Shown here: positions 1 to 9,128 of the stretch, piece by piece
Position numbering within the stretch: the stretch's first letter is position 1
Layout of the letters: each line of letters begins with the position of its first letter
Assembly (NCBI RefSeq): GCF_030270585.1
Contig: NZ_BSYI01000013.1
Span: 62,001 to 126,000, forward strand
Length of the DNA: 64,000 nucleotides
Direction: 5' to 3'
Origin: Paralimibaculum aggregatum
GTDB lineage: Bacteria; Pseudomonadota; Alphaproteobacteria; Rhodobacterales; Rhodobacteraceae
Made by a program: the position numbers and the translations under genes
The notes under the pieces: model-generated
What the model saw: the letters and a program-made list of their open reading frames with translations, nothing else
Database searches by the model: none
What the model was told of the DNA's origin: nothing

Positions 1-420
1 GCCTGCCACCGACCGGCCTGCCATCGCCGCGCTCTCGGCCGGCAGCGGCATGGGCATCGGGTTGGGGGGCCGGCAGCTTAGGACATCCCCGGGCCGGCAG
101 GCTCCCGCGCGCCGCGGGTTCGCGGTCTGTGGGCAGGCCCCGGGCGGTGCCAGGCCGCCTGCCCGCCCGCCGGCACATGGCGCCTGCCATAACTGGCTGG
201 ACTCATCCGATATCTGCTTGTGAATAGCGCTTAAAAATGATCCGACACCGCAACTTTATACGGTGGGATATAATGTGCCAACGCTTCGCAGGTCGCAGAA
301 GGATATTGGCAATTTCGACAAATTTTCTTGACCATTGTCATGGATCTGGGCCAACCAATGGAAACAAGAATTGACGTGTCCGGAATTGCTACTGAGAGTC
401 TCATTGTGGGGGGGTGACGG
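1..420. other. Gene-free leader region before the HupK-like gene
   Basis: I see no gene here. Bases 1-200 are GC-rich and rich in GCCGGCAG-type words, like the repeat-laden end of the window. From about 200 the DNA becomes clearly more AT-rich, as expected of a promoter region. It holds a perfect TATAAT at 269-274, without a convincing -35 box, and a small dyad TGAC-CATT-GTCA near 331-342. Either could serve the gene starting at 421. This is inference from composition only. Confidence 0.4.
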
Positions 421-1473
421 ATGCCGAACGCGGATGCGGGGGATATTGGTGCCTCCGGCACGAGTTCAGCGAGATGGTCGGTGCTGTTGCTGGCCCAGAA
501 TGCCAAGGTCGTCGATCTTCGAATTGCCAGGCGCAATCTCGCGCCGATCCGCCGTGCGCTCATCGGGCAGTATGCAGACGAGGTTTCGGCACGGCTGCCA
601 GCCCATTTCCCTGTGTGTCCGGCGGCGCTCTGCGTCGCGTTCGGCCGTGCGCTCGATGCGGCGCTGATCCGCGGCCAGGATGCCGCGCGCGAGGCGGCGC
701 GGAACCGCCTGCTGCTGGCCGAGGCGGCGCTCACGCATATCGCGCGGCTCGCGGTGGTCTGGCCGCGGGCGATCGGCGCGGAGCGGCGCTCCGGGAGCCT
801 CGCCGAGGGGCGCCGGATCCTGGCCGGGATGATGGCCGGTGCCGATCCTGCCGAGGGGCGCCGCCGTCTCGGCGCGATCCTGCGCAGGGAGTTCGAGAGC
901 TGCACCGCCGGGGGCGGCACCGCCGGCCGGCTGGTCGCGCGGCTCGAGCGGATCCAGCCGGAGCTGCCGTCCGATCCGCCGCTGGCACGGGCCGATGCCG
1001 CCTGGTTCGACCGCCGCCTCGCGGCCGCGCCGCAGTTCTCGGACGCGCCGGACCGTGACGGCGCCCCGGCCGAGCCCTGCGGGCAGTTTTCCCGTGCCGG
1101 CCATCCGGCGCTGCGCATCCGGGCCATGCTGGTGCAGGCCGCCGAGGACCTGCAGCGGCTGGAGGAGGATGCCGTCCCGGTGGAGGATCTGGCCGAGCTT
1201 GGCCATCGCAGCCATTTCGCCGGTTGCGGCATCGCGCGCACGGCGCGGGGGCCGCTCGCCTGCCGGCTCAGGCTCGACAAGGGCCGCATCGTCGATTTCC
1301 GGGTGGTCGGGCCGACCGAATGGCTCGCGCATCCGGATGGCGCGCTGGCCCGCGCGCTCGGCGCGCTGTCCGGCCCGGAGATCGAGGCGGATGCCCGCGC
1401 CGTGACCGCCGCCTATGCGCCCTGCGTGGGGCTCGAGTTCCGGCTGGTCGAGCGGGTGGCGCAGGCGAGCTGA
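421..1473 (+). CDS. HupK-like protein (degenerate NiFe-hydrogenase large-subunit homologue)
   Basis: The 350-residue protein resembles the HupK hydrogenase expression/formation proteins, which are paralogues of NiFe-hydrogenase large subunits used in maturation. The C-terminal third shows the family pattern: a Cys-Gly-containing segment ending in ARTARGPL, where true large subunits have EAPRG-type sequence, then VVGPTEW, a HPDG block, and a terminal YAPCVGLEF where a true enzyme would have DPCxxC. Most nickel-ligand cysteines are therefore missing, so it is not a catalytic subunit. The start is chosen from a G-rich ribosome site (GGGGGGTGACGG) directly before ATG. No other hydrogenase gene is visible in the window. 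It is followed, 157 bp later and in the same direction, by molybdenum hydroxylase genes. The family call is from memory of HupK sequences and is fairly but not fully certain. Confidence 0.65.
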   Translation: MPNADAGDIGASGTSSARWSVLLLAQNAKVVDLRIARRNLAPIRRALIGQYADEVSARLPAHFPVCPAALCVAFGRALDAALIRGQDAAREAARNRLLLAEAALTHIARLAVVWPRAIGAERRSGSLAEGRRILAGMMAGADPAEGRRRLGAILRREFESCTAGGGTAGRLVARLERIQPELPSDPPLARADAAWFDRRLAAAPQFSDAPDRDGAPAEPCGQFSRAGHPALRIRAMLVQAAEDLQRLEEDAVPVEDLAELGHRSHFAGCGIARTARGPLACRLRLDKGRIVDFRVVGPTEWLAHPDGALARALGALSGPEIEADARAVTAAYAPCVGLEFRLVERVAQAS

Positions 1474-1630
1474 TCGCTCCGGCGCCAGCCCTCGCGCGGG
1501 CGTTGTGGAAAAATCCTGGGGCGCCTCTGGCGCGGGCGAAAGGGCTCCTCTAAGGTCTCCCGGACAGTGGTGGGCGGGCCGCCTTGCCGTCGCTTCGCCC
1601 TCCAGACCCACAACCGTGAAATCTGGTGCA

Positions 1631-2494
1631 ATGCCCATGAGATACGAAGCGCCGCAATCCGTGGATACGGCCGTCGCCCTGCTGGCGGAGGCGGCCGGCT
1701 CCGCGCATGTCCTGGCCGGAGGAACCGACCTCCTGGTGCGCCTGCGCTCGGGCCATATCGAGCCCGAGCTGGTGGTCGACATCAAGCGGATCGAGGGGAT
1801 GCGGGCGATCGTCGAGGAGGACGGCGGCTGGCGAATCGGCGCCGGCGTGCCCTCGGCGGAGCTCGGCGAGCATGCCGGCGTCCGCGGCGCCTGGCCGGGC
1901 GTGGTGGAGGCGGCCGGGCTGATCGGCTCGACCCAGATCCAGGGCCGCGCGACGCTGGCCGGCAATCTCTGCAACGCCTCTCCGGCGGCGGACAGCGTGC
2001 CGGCCATGGTGGCGGCGGGCGCGACCGCGCGCATCGCCGGGCCCGGCGGCACCCGCGACGTCGCGGTGGAGGACATCCCGACCGGCCCGGGCAGGACCAG
2101 CCTGCGGCCGGGCGAATTCGTCGCCTCGATCTACCTGCCGGCGCCGGCGCCCCGCTCGGGCGATGCCTATCTCCGTTTCATCCCGCGTACCGAGATGGAC
2201 ATCGCGGTGGTCGGCTGCGGTGTCGCGCTGACGCTCGACGAAGGCGGCACCTGCATCGCCGCCCGGGTCTCGCTCGGCGCCGTCGCCGCCAAGGTGCTGC
2301 TGGTCGGGAAGGCCGCCGCGGCGCTGGTCGGCACGGCGGTGGACGATACCGCGCTCGCCGCGCTCTCGGCGGCCTGCTCGGAGGCCTGCAGCCCGATCGA
2401 CGACAAGCGCGGCACCGTCGCGTTCCGAACCCATGTGGCCGGGGTGCTCGCCGAGCGCGCCGCCCGCATTGCGCTCTCCCGTGCGAAAGGCTGA
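1631..2494 (+). CDS. Molybdenum hydroxylase (xanthine dehydrogenase family) FAD-binding subunit
   Basis: This is a medium, FAD-binding subunit of the CoxM/CutM type, about 287 residues and of normal length. It passes electrons from the iron-sulfur subunit to its acceptor. The N-terminal pattern (RYEAP...A..LLAE), the AGGTDLLVRLR phosphate-binding loop and the second FAD motif TLAGNLCNASPAADS are all present. ATG at 1631 and ATG at 1637 are both possible. Homologues usually begin M(K/R)Y, which favours 1637, and neither has a strong ribosome site. The stop lies 6 bp before the iron-sulfur gene, so the two are cotranscribed. The FAD-FeS-Mo gene order matches coxMSL-like operons, but the substrate cannot be told from this subunit. 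Confidence 0.93.
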   Translation: MPMRYEAPQSVDTAVALLAEAAGSAHVLAGGTDLLVRLRSGHIEPELVVDIKRIEGMRAIVEEDGGWRIGAGVPSAELGEHAGVRGAWPGVVEAAGLIGSTQIQGRATLAGNLCNASPAADSVPAMVAAGATARIAGPGGTRDVAVEDIPTGPGRTSLRPGEFVASIYLPAPAPRSGDAYLRFIPRTEMDIAVVGCGVALTLDEGGTCIAARVSLGAVAAKVLLVGKAAAALVGTAVDDTALAALSAACSEACSPIDDKRGTVAFRTHVAGVLAERAARIALSRAKG

Positions 2495-2500
2495 AGATCC

Positions 2501-3016
2501 ATGAGCCAGATCCACGTCACCACCAAGATCAACGGCGACGAGACGGAGTTCCTCTGCGAGCCGGAGGACACGCTGCTCGACGTGCTGCGCGACCGGCTCG
2601 GCCTGACCGGCGCCAAGGAGGGCTGCGGCACCGGCGATTGCGGGGCCTGCTCGGTCACCGTCGACGACCGGCTGGTCTGCTCCTGCCTGATGCTCGGCGC
2701 CGAGGCCGAGGGCCGCGAGATCGCCACCATCGAGGGCATGGCCGATGGCGAGGTGCTGCACCCGCTGCAGCGCAAGTTCATCGAGCATGCCGCCCTGCAA
2801 TGCGGCATCTGCACGCCGGGCATCCTGGTGGCCGCGAAGTCGCTGCTGGAGAACAATCCCGATCCCTCCGAGGAGGAGGCGCGCTACTGGCTGGCCGGCA
2901 ATCTCTGCCGCTGCACCGGCTATGACAAGATCATTCGCGCGGTGATGGATGCCGCCGCCGAGATGCGCGGCGAGATCGCCAACGACCCCGATGACAGCTT
3001 GAGGAGGGCTTCCTGA
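2501..3016 (+). CDS. Molybdenum hydroxylase 2Fe-2S subunit
   Basis: The 171-residue small subunit carries two [2Fe-2S] clusters and links the molybdenum site to FAD. The plant-ferredoxin-like site is formed by Cys42, Cys47, Cys50 and Cys62 (CGTGDCGAC...C). The second, family-specific cluster uses Cys101, Cys104, Cys136 and Cys138 (CGIC and CRC). All eight ligands are intact, so the protein should be functional. The C-terminus extends about 25 residues beyond the usual end. The last base of its TGA stop is the A of the next gene's ATG (TGATG), which indicates translational coupling with the large subunit. Confidence 0.95.
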   Translation: MSQIHVTTKINGDETEFLCEPEDTLLDVLRDRLGLTGAKEGCGTGDCGACSVTVDDRLVCSCLMLGAEAEGREIATIEGMADGEVLHPLQRKFIEHAALQCGICTPGILVAAKSLLENNPDPSEEEARYWLAGNLCRCTGYDKIIRAVMDAAAEMRGEIANDPDDSLRRAS

Positions 3017-5268
3017 TGGCGCTCGACAAACAGGCGGAGACCGCGAAGCGGCAGTTCAAGGTCGTCGGCACCCGGCCGAACCGGCCCGACGGGATCGACA
3101 AGGTCACCGGCCGCGCGCGCTTCGGCGCCGATGCGGTGGCGCCGGGCATGCTCACCGGCCGCGTGCTGCGCAGCCCCCATGCCCATGCCCGCATCGTCAA
3201 GATCGATGCCAGCAGGGCGGCGGCGCTGTCCGGCGTCAAGGCGGTGGTGACGCGGGCCGATTTCCCCGAGCCGCCGGCGCATGTGGCGGATGTGCTCGAC
3301 AACTGCATGGCCGGGGCGAAGGCGCTCTATGACGGGCATGCGGTGGCGGCGGTGGCGGCGGTCAGCCCGGCGGTGGCGCGCCGCGCGCTCAAGCTGATCG
3401 AGGTCGAATACGAGGTGCTGGCGCATGTCACCGATGTCGACGAGGCGATGCAGCCCGGCGCGCCGGTGCTGCACGAGGGGCGCACCGACGAGACCGTGCC
3501 GGAGGGCTTCTCGGGCAACGTGATCAGCCGCTGCGAGTTCGGTCATGGCGACATCGAGGCCGGGCTCGCGAAGGCCGACCGGGTGGTCGAGCGCAGCTTC
3601 CGCACCGCGGCGACCCATCAGGGCTATATCGAGCCGCATGCCTGCCTCGCGCAGATGGGGCCGGACGGGCAGGCCGATCTCTGGTGCTGCACGCAGGGCC
3701 ATTACATGGTGCGCAACACCTGCGCCGCGATCCTCGGCATGGAGGTCGGCCAGCTGCGGGTCACCGCCTCGGAGATCGGCGGCGGTTTCGGCGGCAAGAC
3801 CACGGTGTTCCTCGAGCCGGTTGCGCTGATGCTCTCGAAGAAGGCCGGCCGGCCGGTGAAGATGGTGATGAGCCGCGAGGAGGTGCTGCGCGCCTCCGGG
3901 CCGACCGCCTCGACCTCGATCGATGTCCGCATCGGCATGACGAAGGACGGCCGGATCACCGCGGGCGATGCCGTGCTGCGCTATCAGGGGGGCGCCTATC
4001 CGGGCTCGCCGGTGGGCATGGGCTCGATGTCGGCCTTCGCGCCCTATGACCTCGAGAATGTCCGCACGGTGGGCTTCGACGTGGTCAGCAACCGGCCCAA
4101 GCAGGCGGCCTATCGCGCCCCGGGGGCACCGATGGCGGCCTTCGCGGTGGAGAGCGTGATCGACGAGCTGGCCAAGAGCCTCGGGCTCGACCCGCTCGAC
4201 GTGCGCATCCGGAACGCCGCGGTGGAGGGGACGAAGTCCTCCTACGGCCCGACCTATCCGGCGATCGGTGCCAAGGCGACCTTCGAGGCCGCCAAGGCGC
4301 ATCCGCACTGGAGCGCGCCGCTCGGCGAGAACCAGGGGCGCGGCGTCGCCTGCGGCTTCTGGTTCAACTTCGGCGGCGATACCTGCGTCACCCTCAACGT
4401 CAATCTCGACGGCACGGTCAGCGTCTCCGAGGGCAACCCGGATATCGGCGGCAGCCGCGCCTCGATGAGCATGATGGCGGCGGAGGAACTCGGCATCCCC
4501 TACGAGCAGGTGCGCACGATCATCGCCGACACCGGCTCGCTGGGGCAGAACGAGGTGACCGACGGCTCGCGCGTGACCTTCGCGGTGGGGCTCGCCACCA
4601 TCGAGGCCGCGCGCCAGGCGATCAGGGTGATGTGCGCCCGCGCCGCGAAGATCTGGGGCATCGACGAGGATGCGGTGGTCTGGGAGGACGGCGCGGCCAA
4701 GCCGGCCGGGCCCAATGCCGGGCAGTTCCCGCCGATGTCGCTGGCCGAGATCGCCGCGGTGGCCTCCAACACCGGCGGGCCGATCGCCGGGCATTGCGAG
4801 GTGAACGCGGAGGGCGCCGGCGTCAGCTTCGCCACCCATATCGTCGACACCGAGGTCGATCCGGAGACCGGCGCGGTGAAGATCCTGCGCTACACGGTGA
4901 TCCAGGATGCCGGCAAGGCGGTGCATCCCGACTATGTCGAGGGCCAGTTCCAGGGCGGCGCGGTGCAGGGCATCGGCTGGGCGCTCAACGAGGAATACAT
5001 CTATGGCGAGGACGGCCGGCTGCAGAACCCGGGCTTCCTCGACTATCGCGTGCCCGTGGCCTCCGACCTGCCGATGATCGACACGGTGATCCTCGAGATC
5101 CCCAACCCCGGGCATCCCTATGGCGTGCGCGGCGTCGGCGAGACCTCGATCGTGCCGCCGCTGGCGGCGGTGGCCAATGCGGTCTCCGCGGCGGCCGGGG
5201 TGCGGCTCACCGATCTGCCGATGTCGCCGCCCAAGGTGCAGGCGGCGATCCAGGCGGCGCGGGGCTGA
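3016..5268 (+). CDS. Molybdenum hydroxylase molybdopterin-binding large subunit
   Basis: The 750-residue protein has the full architecture of xanthine dehydrogenase-family large subunits. There is an N-terminal domain (KVTGRARFGAD...), the GGGFGGKT molybdopterin loop near residues 255-262, and the catalytic glutamate at about Glu709 in GVGETS. The active-site loop reads AYRAPG at 365-370. Aerobic CO dehydrogenases carry AYRCSFR there, so CO oxidation is unlikely. The true substrate (an aromatic, aldehyde or purine compound) cannot be read from the sequence. It overlaps the iron-sulfur gene by one base and is followed 4 bp later by a MoaD-like gene, so the four genes form one operon. Confidence 0.93.
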   Translation: MALDKQAETAKRQFKVVGTRPNRPDGIDKVTGRARFGADAVAPGMLTGRVLRSPHAHARIVKIDASRAAALSGVKAVVTRADFPEPPAHVADVLDNCMAGAKALYDGHAVAAVAAVSPAVARRALKLIEVEYEVLAHVTDVDEAMQPGAPVLHEGRTDETVPEGFSGNVISRCEFGHGDIEAGLAKADRVVERSFRTAATHQGYIEPHACLAQMGPDGQADLWCCTQGHYMVRNTCAAILGMEVGQLRVTASEIGGGFGGKTTVFLEPVALMLSKKAGRPVKMVMSREEVLRASGPTASTSIDVRIGMTKDGRITAGDAVLRYQGGAYPGSPVGMGSMSAFAPYDLENVRTVGFDVVSNRPKQAAYRAPGAPMAAFAVESVIDELAKSLGLDPLDVRIRNAAVEGTKSSYGPTYPAIGAKATFEAAKAHPHWSAPLGENQGRGVACGFWFNFGGDTCVTLNVNLDGTVSVSEGNPDIGGSRASMSMMAAEELGIPYEQVRTIIADTGSLGQNEVTDGSRVTFAVGLATIEAARQAIRVMCARAAKIWGIDEDAVVWEDGAAKPAGPNAGQFPPMSLAEIAAVASNTGGPIAGHCEVNAEGAGVSFATHIVDTEVDPETGAVKILRYTVIQDAGKAVHPDYVEGQFQGGAVQGIGWALNEEYIYGEDGRLQNPGFLDYRVPVASDLPMIDTVILEIPNPGHPYGVRGVGETSIVPPLAAVANAVSAAAGVRLTDLPMSPPKVQAAIQAARG

Positions 5269-5272
5269 GGCC

Positions 5273-5518
5273 ATGGTCGAGGTCGCGATCTGGGGCTCGC
5301 TGCGGGTCGCGACCGAGGGGCGGGCGACCGTCGAGATCGAGGCCGGCAATCTCCGCGAGCTGCTCGACGGGCTCGCGGAGGCCTATCCCGACCTGCGCCC
5401 GCAGCTGCGCCGCGGCGTGACCGTGGCGATCGACGGGCGCAACTTCAACGATCACTGGTTCGAGCCGATCCGGCCGGACAGCGAGGTGGTGCTGCTGCCG
5501 CGCATCGTCGGCGGCTGA
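5273..5518 (+). CDS. MoaD/ThiS-family small ubiquitin-like protein
   Basis: The 81-residue beta-grasp protein ends in Gly-Gly (RIVGG), the C-terminus that MoaD/ThiS/ubiquitin-fold sulfur carriers need for adenylation and thiocarboxylation. The central pattern LRELLDGLAEAYPDLRPQL is typical of MoaD. It starts 4 bp after the molybdenum subunit, so it is cotranscribed with an enzyme that needs sulfurated molybdopterin. A role as a dedicated sulfur carrier for that cofactor is a reasonable inference, but no activating enzyme (MoeB/ThiF type) is encoded nearby. It is too distinct from housekeeping MoaD to give it that symbol. Confidence 0.8.
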   Translation: MVEVAIWGSLRVATEGRATVEIEAGNLRELLDGLAEAYPDLRPQLRRGVTVAIDGRNFNDHWFEPIRPDSEVVLLPRIVGG

Positions 5519-7008
5519 GCCGCGCCGGCCATCCCGGCGGCGGGCTGGCATGGTGCCGCCCGGACGCCCCGCTCCCCCGCTTCGAGCCGCCCGGCGTGAT
5601 TGCGCCCGGGTCGGCGCGGCAGGGCGGCAAGGCTGATCGGCCCGGTCGCCGCGACCCGGGGCGCGGCATCCGGCGCTCCCGAAGCCGGGCGATCCGCCCG
5701 GTTGCCCTCTCCGCTGGCGGTTCTGGAACCTCATCGAGCCGGCCCCGCCGCTACCCCGAATCGGCCGGACCGGGCGAGAGGCAACGGCTAATCGGTGCGT
5801 CTCAATTGTTCGCGGTGTCCGTGCTAGAGGCGCACTGCGGCCACCCCGAGGCCAGACGAAGGTGCGGTTCCGCGACTGGCGGAGCGTCGCGCAGTTTCCT
5901 TGCAGCAACCGGGCGCCGGGCGAGACGATGACCCGGCGGCCACGCGAAACCCTGACGGCGACCGGCGCCGCGTACCGGCCCCACGCCCGGCTAGGCGCGC
6001 ATTGGCGCGATCAGGACTACGTCTCCGCGGGCGGTCAGATTGAGGATGCCAGCATCGTCGCGACATCCCGACAGGGCCTAACCGGCATCGGACGCGCATC
6101 GGCAAAGCGTGAAGGCATTCCCGGCGGCCGGACGCCACGCCGGCATTGCCCCACCAGACCAACCGCGATGCCCGGCGGCCCGCGGCGCAGCCGCCGCCAG
6201 CGGGGGGCACACGGGGCGCCGATGGCGCTGGTCAGCAGGTGCCGGAACCTGATCCCGACAGACCGCCGCCACGGTTCCCGCCGCCGTCGCTCGGCGATGG
6301 ATGCCGCCCGCCACGATGCCAGGGAACCGCCGGCACCGCCCGACCGCGCGCCAACCGCCCCGCCGGTCCGGGTCGGGACTGCGCAGCGCCCACGGAGAAA
6401 CGCCGCGCCGATCATCGCGGCAGCCCCGGTTTCCACGGCGCCGTTCACACGGGCACGCAGAGGGGTGCGCCCGGCCCCGCGCAAGCAGGCCGACACCATC
6501 CGCCCAAAGGGGCGCGTTGCCACCGGGCGGGGCTCTGGCGAGCGCAGGGACAGGCCCGGCCCTCTCGTGCGTGCCCTTAGCCTCGTGCGGGTCCGCGCCG
6601 CGGCCGGCCCCGCCAGCCCGGCCGGCAATCTCCATCGGGCATCGCCTACCCGAGACCGCAGCGGCCGCCGCATGGCCCGGCAAACCGATCGGCCAGATGC
6701 GTCACCCAAGCCAGCGAGCCCGAACCGCAGACTCCGCGCCGCCGATCAACTCAGCACTCGCCACAGGCGACCGAAGGAATTCTGTGCGCCTCATTGCTGC
6801 CCGGGTTTGGTGAATTGTGGCCATAAATCTGAAATGCCACAGGCAGGTCGAGGTGATCGGCGTTGCGCGGTTCGGGGTTGCGTCTGTGTCGTCCCTCCCA
6901 TCTGTCGGACACTTTCTGCCCCAGGGGCGAGTTCGGGAGCGAGGGACGCCGCCGCTGACGGATGCGGTGCCCGGCTGTCGCCAGACAGGCAGGCGGAGTG
7001 ACGATCCC
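5519..7008. other. 1.5-kb stretch without a recognisable gene
   Basis: Open frames exist on both strands here, but their translations are Arg/Pro/Ala-rich with no domain pattern. The strong third-position GC bias and codon order of the neighbouring genes are absent. I take them to be non-coding. The region may be the eroded remains of mobile DNA, since an IS30 remnant follows. A patch at 6760-6920 is slightly less GC-rich but holds no clear promoter. Confidence 0.5.
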
Positions 7009-7900
7009 AGGATACGTTCACCTCTCGCCGGCCGAAGGGGCGCGGATCGCCGCCCTGCAGGCTACGGGCCCGAGCCTTCGGGCGATCGCGGAAACGTTCC
7101 GGCGGGCGCCTTCGATGATCGGTTGCAGGTTACGATGCAATGCGCGTCTGCACGGCGCTTGCCGGCCATCCATAGCCAATGGCCCTGCGAGCATGGCGAC
7201 ATCTCCTGCCATGGCCGCGTCAGGCAGAGGGCGGCGCCTGTCATTGCCCGGCGGTGGCGCGGTTCGGCATGGGTGCGGCCGGCACGGGGGGCAGGCGTTG
7301 GCGCTCGAGACGGGCGATCCCCGCCCCGGCCCGCTCCGCGTTGGCAGGCGCGCCGGGCGGACCGGGGCGCTGGCGGACCCGATGCGTGCGCGCCTCGAGG
7401 AAGCGCCCGTCACCGCGGCCAAGGAATGGCGCGCGGGACTCGCCGAGCCGGGCCACGCAATCGGCGACGGCCTGCCGAAGGGCGTCTTTCGCCCTTGCGG
7501 GATCGCGCGGAAGGGAAGGCGCGTAGACCGGCGAACCGAGCCGCCCGGGGGTGCCGCGGAGGCGGCGGGACCGGTCCGAGGGGCAGCCCGACCTCGATCC
7601 GGCGAGAGCGACGCTCCGCGCCCGCCGCTGCGCTGCGACGTCGGTGGGACCCGGGCAAGACCGGCCTGGCGGGCCCTCACGGCTGGCGTCGCCCTGGCGA
7701 GCGCCTCCGGAGGGGAAGCTGCATGGCCATTCGAGAGCAACAACCATCGTCGCCGGGCCTTCCATGTGCGGGATGGGGGCGCCCTTCGCTCTCGGCGGGC
7801 CGGTCATCCGCGCCGCCTTCGAGGCCCGTGTGCAACGGGGCGCGTCCCAAAGCGAGCCCCTGCGACGGTGTGGTCAGAGAGAACGTCCCGGGCCACGAGG
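7009..7900 (+). pseudogene. Decayed IS30-family transposase remnant
   Basis: The translation of roughly 7009-7145 reads YVHLSPAEGARIAALQ, then a helix-turn-helix SLRAIAETFRRAPSMI followed by RLRCNA. This matches the N-terminal DNA-binding region of IS30 transposases (Y.HL...ER..I...G.S.R.IA..LGRSPSTISRELRRN) with several key residues lost. About 720 bp further, in the same frame near 7845-7880, AP-A-TVW-SERTSR weakly recalls the RSAIGTLVERTSR block that lies about the right distance downstream in this family. The DDE catalytic residues cannot be found and the middle is frameshifted or scrambled. Boundaries are approximate and no terminal inverted repeats or target duplication were identified. 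The N-terminal match is reasonable; the downstream part is tentative. Confidence 0.45.
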
Positions 7901-8186
7901 GGTCGTGCGCGGTGGTCGAGGTCGCAAGCGCAGGCCGTCCGGTCCTCCCGACCGCCCGCCGGAAGCCGAGCCGATCGGGAGCGCATCCGCGAGGCCGAGG
8001 GCCTTGCTCCGGCAGGCCGCCGCGTGCATCGCCGGCGGTGTCTGCATCGCCGATCCGATGGCCGCGGGCCAATGCGCCGAAGGCGTTGCCGCCCGGCGAT
8101 GGGATGCAGGCTGGCTGACTACGGCTCGGGGCGGTGACAGGCGGCCGTTCCAGCGCCGCCAGCGCCGTCCGGCCCGCTGGTCTTTT

Positions 8187-8262
8187 TGGTGCCGCGTGTC
8201 CGGATCGAACGGACGACCTACCGCTTACAAGGCGGTTGCTCTACCAGCTGAGCTAACGCGGC
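8187..8262 (-). tRNA. tRNA-Thr (anticodon TGT)
   Basis: The reverse strand folds as a complete cloverleaf. The acceptor stem GCCGCGT pairs with ACGCGGC, the D-arm is TAGCTCAGCTGGTAGAGCA, and the anticodon stem ACCGC/GCGGT has loop CTTGTAA giving anticodon TGT. The T-arm carries GTTCGATCC, and the 3' CCA is encoded. It reads threonine ACA codons and by wobble other ACN codons. It stands alone between an IS-remnant region and a divergent lipoprotein gene. I saw no attachment-site duplication of its 3' end in the window. Confidence 0.97.
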
Positions 8263-8444
8263 GCCGGGCCGTACAGGGGCGCCGTCGCCCCCGGCGGGCG
8301 CGGACGACGCCTCTCCTATAGGCGCAAGGCCCCCCCTGGCTCAAGCCTGCTCTCCGGGAGGCTGGCCGGCAAGGCTGTGTTAACCATGTCGGCGCTAGGC
8401 TCGGGATGGGCCCAGCCGCCGGCCCCAGTTGCCCGCGAGTTCCG

Positions 8445-9122
8445 ATGTTGCTGCCGCCGCGCCTTGCCCTCGCCGCCCTTCCCGCCCTCTGCCTCGGCTG
8501 CGCGCCGGAGCCGCCGCCCCCTGCGCTGCCGATGGCACTGCCGCCGCCGGTTTCGGCAGGGGTGATCGCGGGCCTGGCGCTGCCGGCGCGGGTCGGGCTG
8601 ATCCGCGTCTCGGCCGGGCGGGTGACCCCGGTGCCGGCCAGCGAGCAGGTGCGCTGGCGCGGCGCGCTGCACGAGGTCAATCACCGGCTGCCGGCGCGGA
8701 TCAGGCTGCTGCCATTGCCGCTGCCGGTGGAGGGGGCGGGGCTGCAGGCGATGATCGCCGGGCTGATCGAGATCGCCCGGCTGCAGGGGCTCGACGCCGT
8801 GCTGATCTACGAGCTCACGGTACGGGCCGAGGACGATCCGGTCGCCGCCGGCATCGCCGGGATCCCGCTCTTCGGCGGCATCGTGCCGGGCACCGTGATG
8901 ACCGAGGCGCAGGGCCGCGGCCTCGCCATCCTCGTCGACACCCAGAGCCGCGGGCCGATCGGCTTCACCGAGGCGCGGCTCCAGGCCGCCGCGGTCGGCA
9001 CGCTGAAGGCGAGCGGCGGCGAGGGGGCGAACCTCCAGCCGATGGCGGAATATGCCATGCTGCACGCGCTGATCCCCGGCGCCGAGGACATGCTGACCGA
9101 GGCGGCGGCGCTGCGCTTCTAG
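8445..9122 (+). CDS. Hypothetical lipoprotein
   Basis: The 225-residue protein begins with a short hydrophobic signal peptide ending in a lipobox (LCLGC), followed by a Pro-rich linker, and should be anchored to a membrane facing the periplasm. The mature part alternates charged and hydrophobic segments (RVGLIRVS, then DAVLIYELTVRAEDDP and GRGLAILVDTQSRGPIGF), suggesting an alpha/beta fold. I do not recognise a named family. I chose ATG 8445 because it places the signal sequence correctly. An upstream in-frame ATG at 8406 would add 13 residues before it. It is tail-to-tail with hisG, with only 6 bp between the stops. Confidence 0.75.
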   Translation: MLLPPRLALAALPALCLGCAPEPPPPALPMALPPPVSAGVIAGLALPARVGLIRVSAGRVTPVPASEQVRWRGALHEVNHRLPARIRLLPLPLPVEGAGLQAMIAGLIEIARLQGLDAVLIYELTVRAEDDPVAAGIAGIPLFGGIVPGTVMTEAQGRGLAILVDTQSRGPIGFTEARLQAAAVGTLKASGGEGANLQPMAEYAMLHALIPGAEDMLTEAAALRF

Positions 9123-9128
9123 GCCGGC

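Noticed and set aside
1631-5268. Aerobic carbon monoxide dehydrogenase (coxMSL)
   Set aside because: Gene order fits, but the active-site loop is AYRAPG, lacking the cysteine of AYRCSFR required in form I CO dehydrogenase.
5862-7001. Open frame of 379 codons in the gene-poor stretch
   Set aside because: Arg/Pro/Ala-rich, without domain pattern, coherent codon bias or ribosome site.
8187-8262. tRNA-Thr as integration site of a genomic island
   Set aside because: No second copy of the tRNA 3' end and no integrase gene are present in the window.
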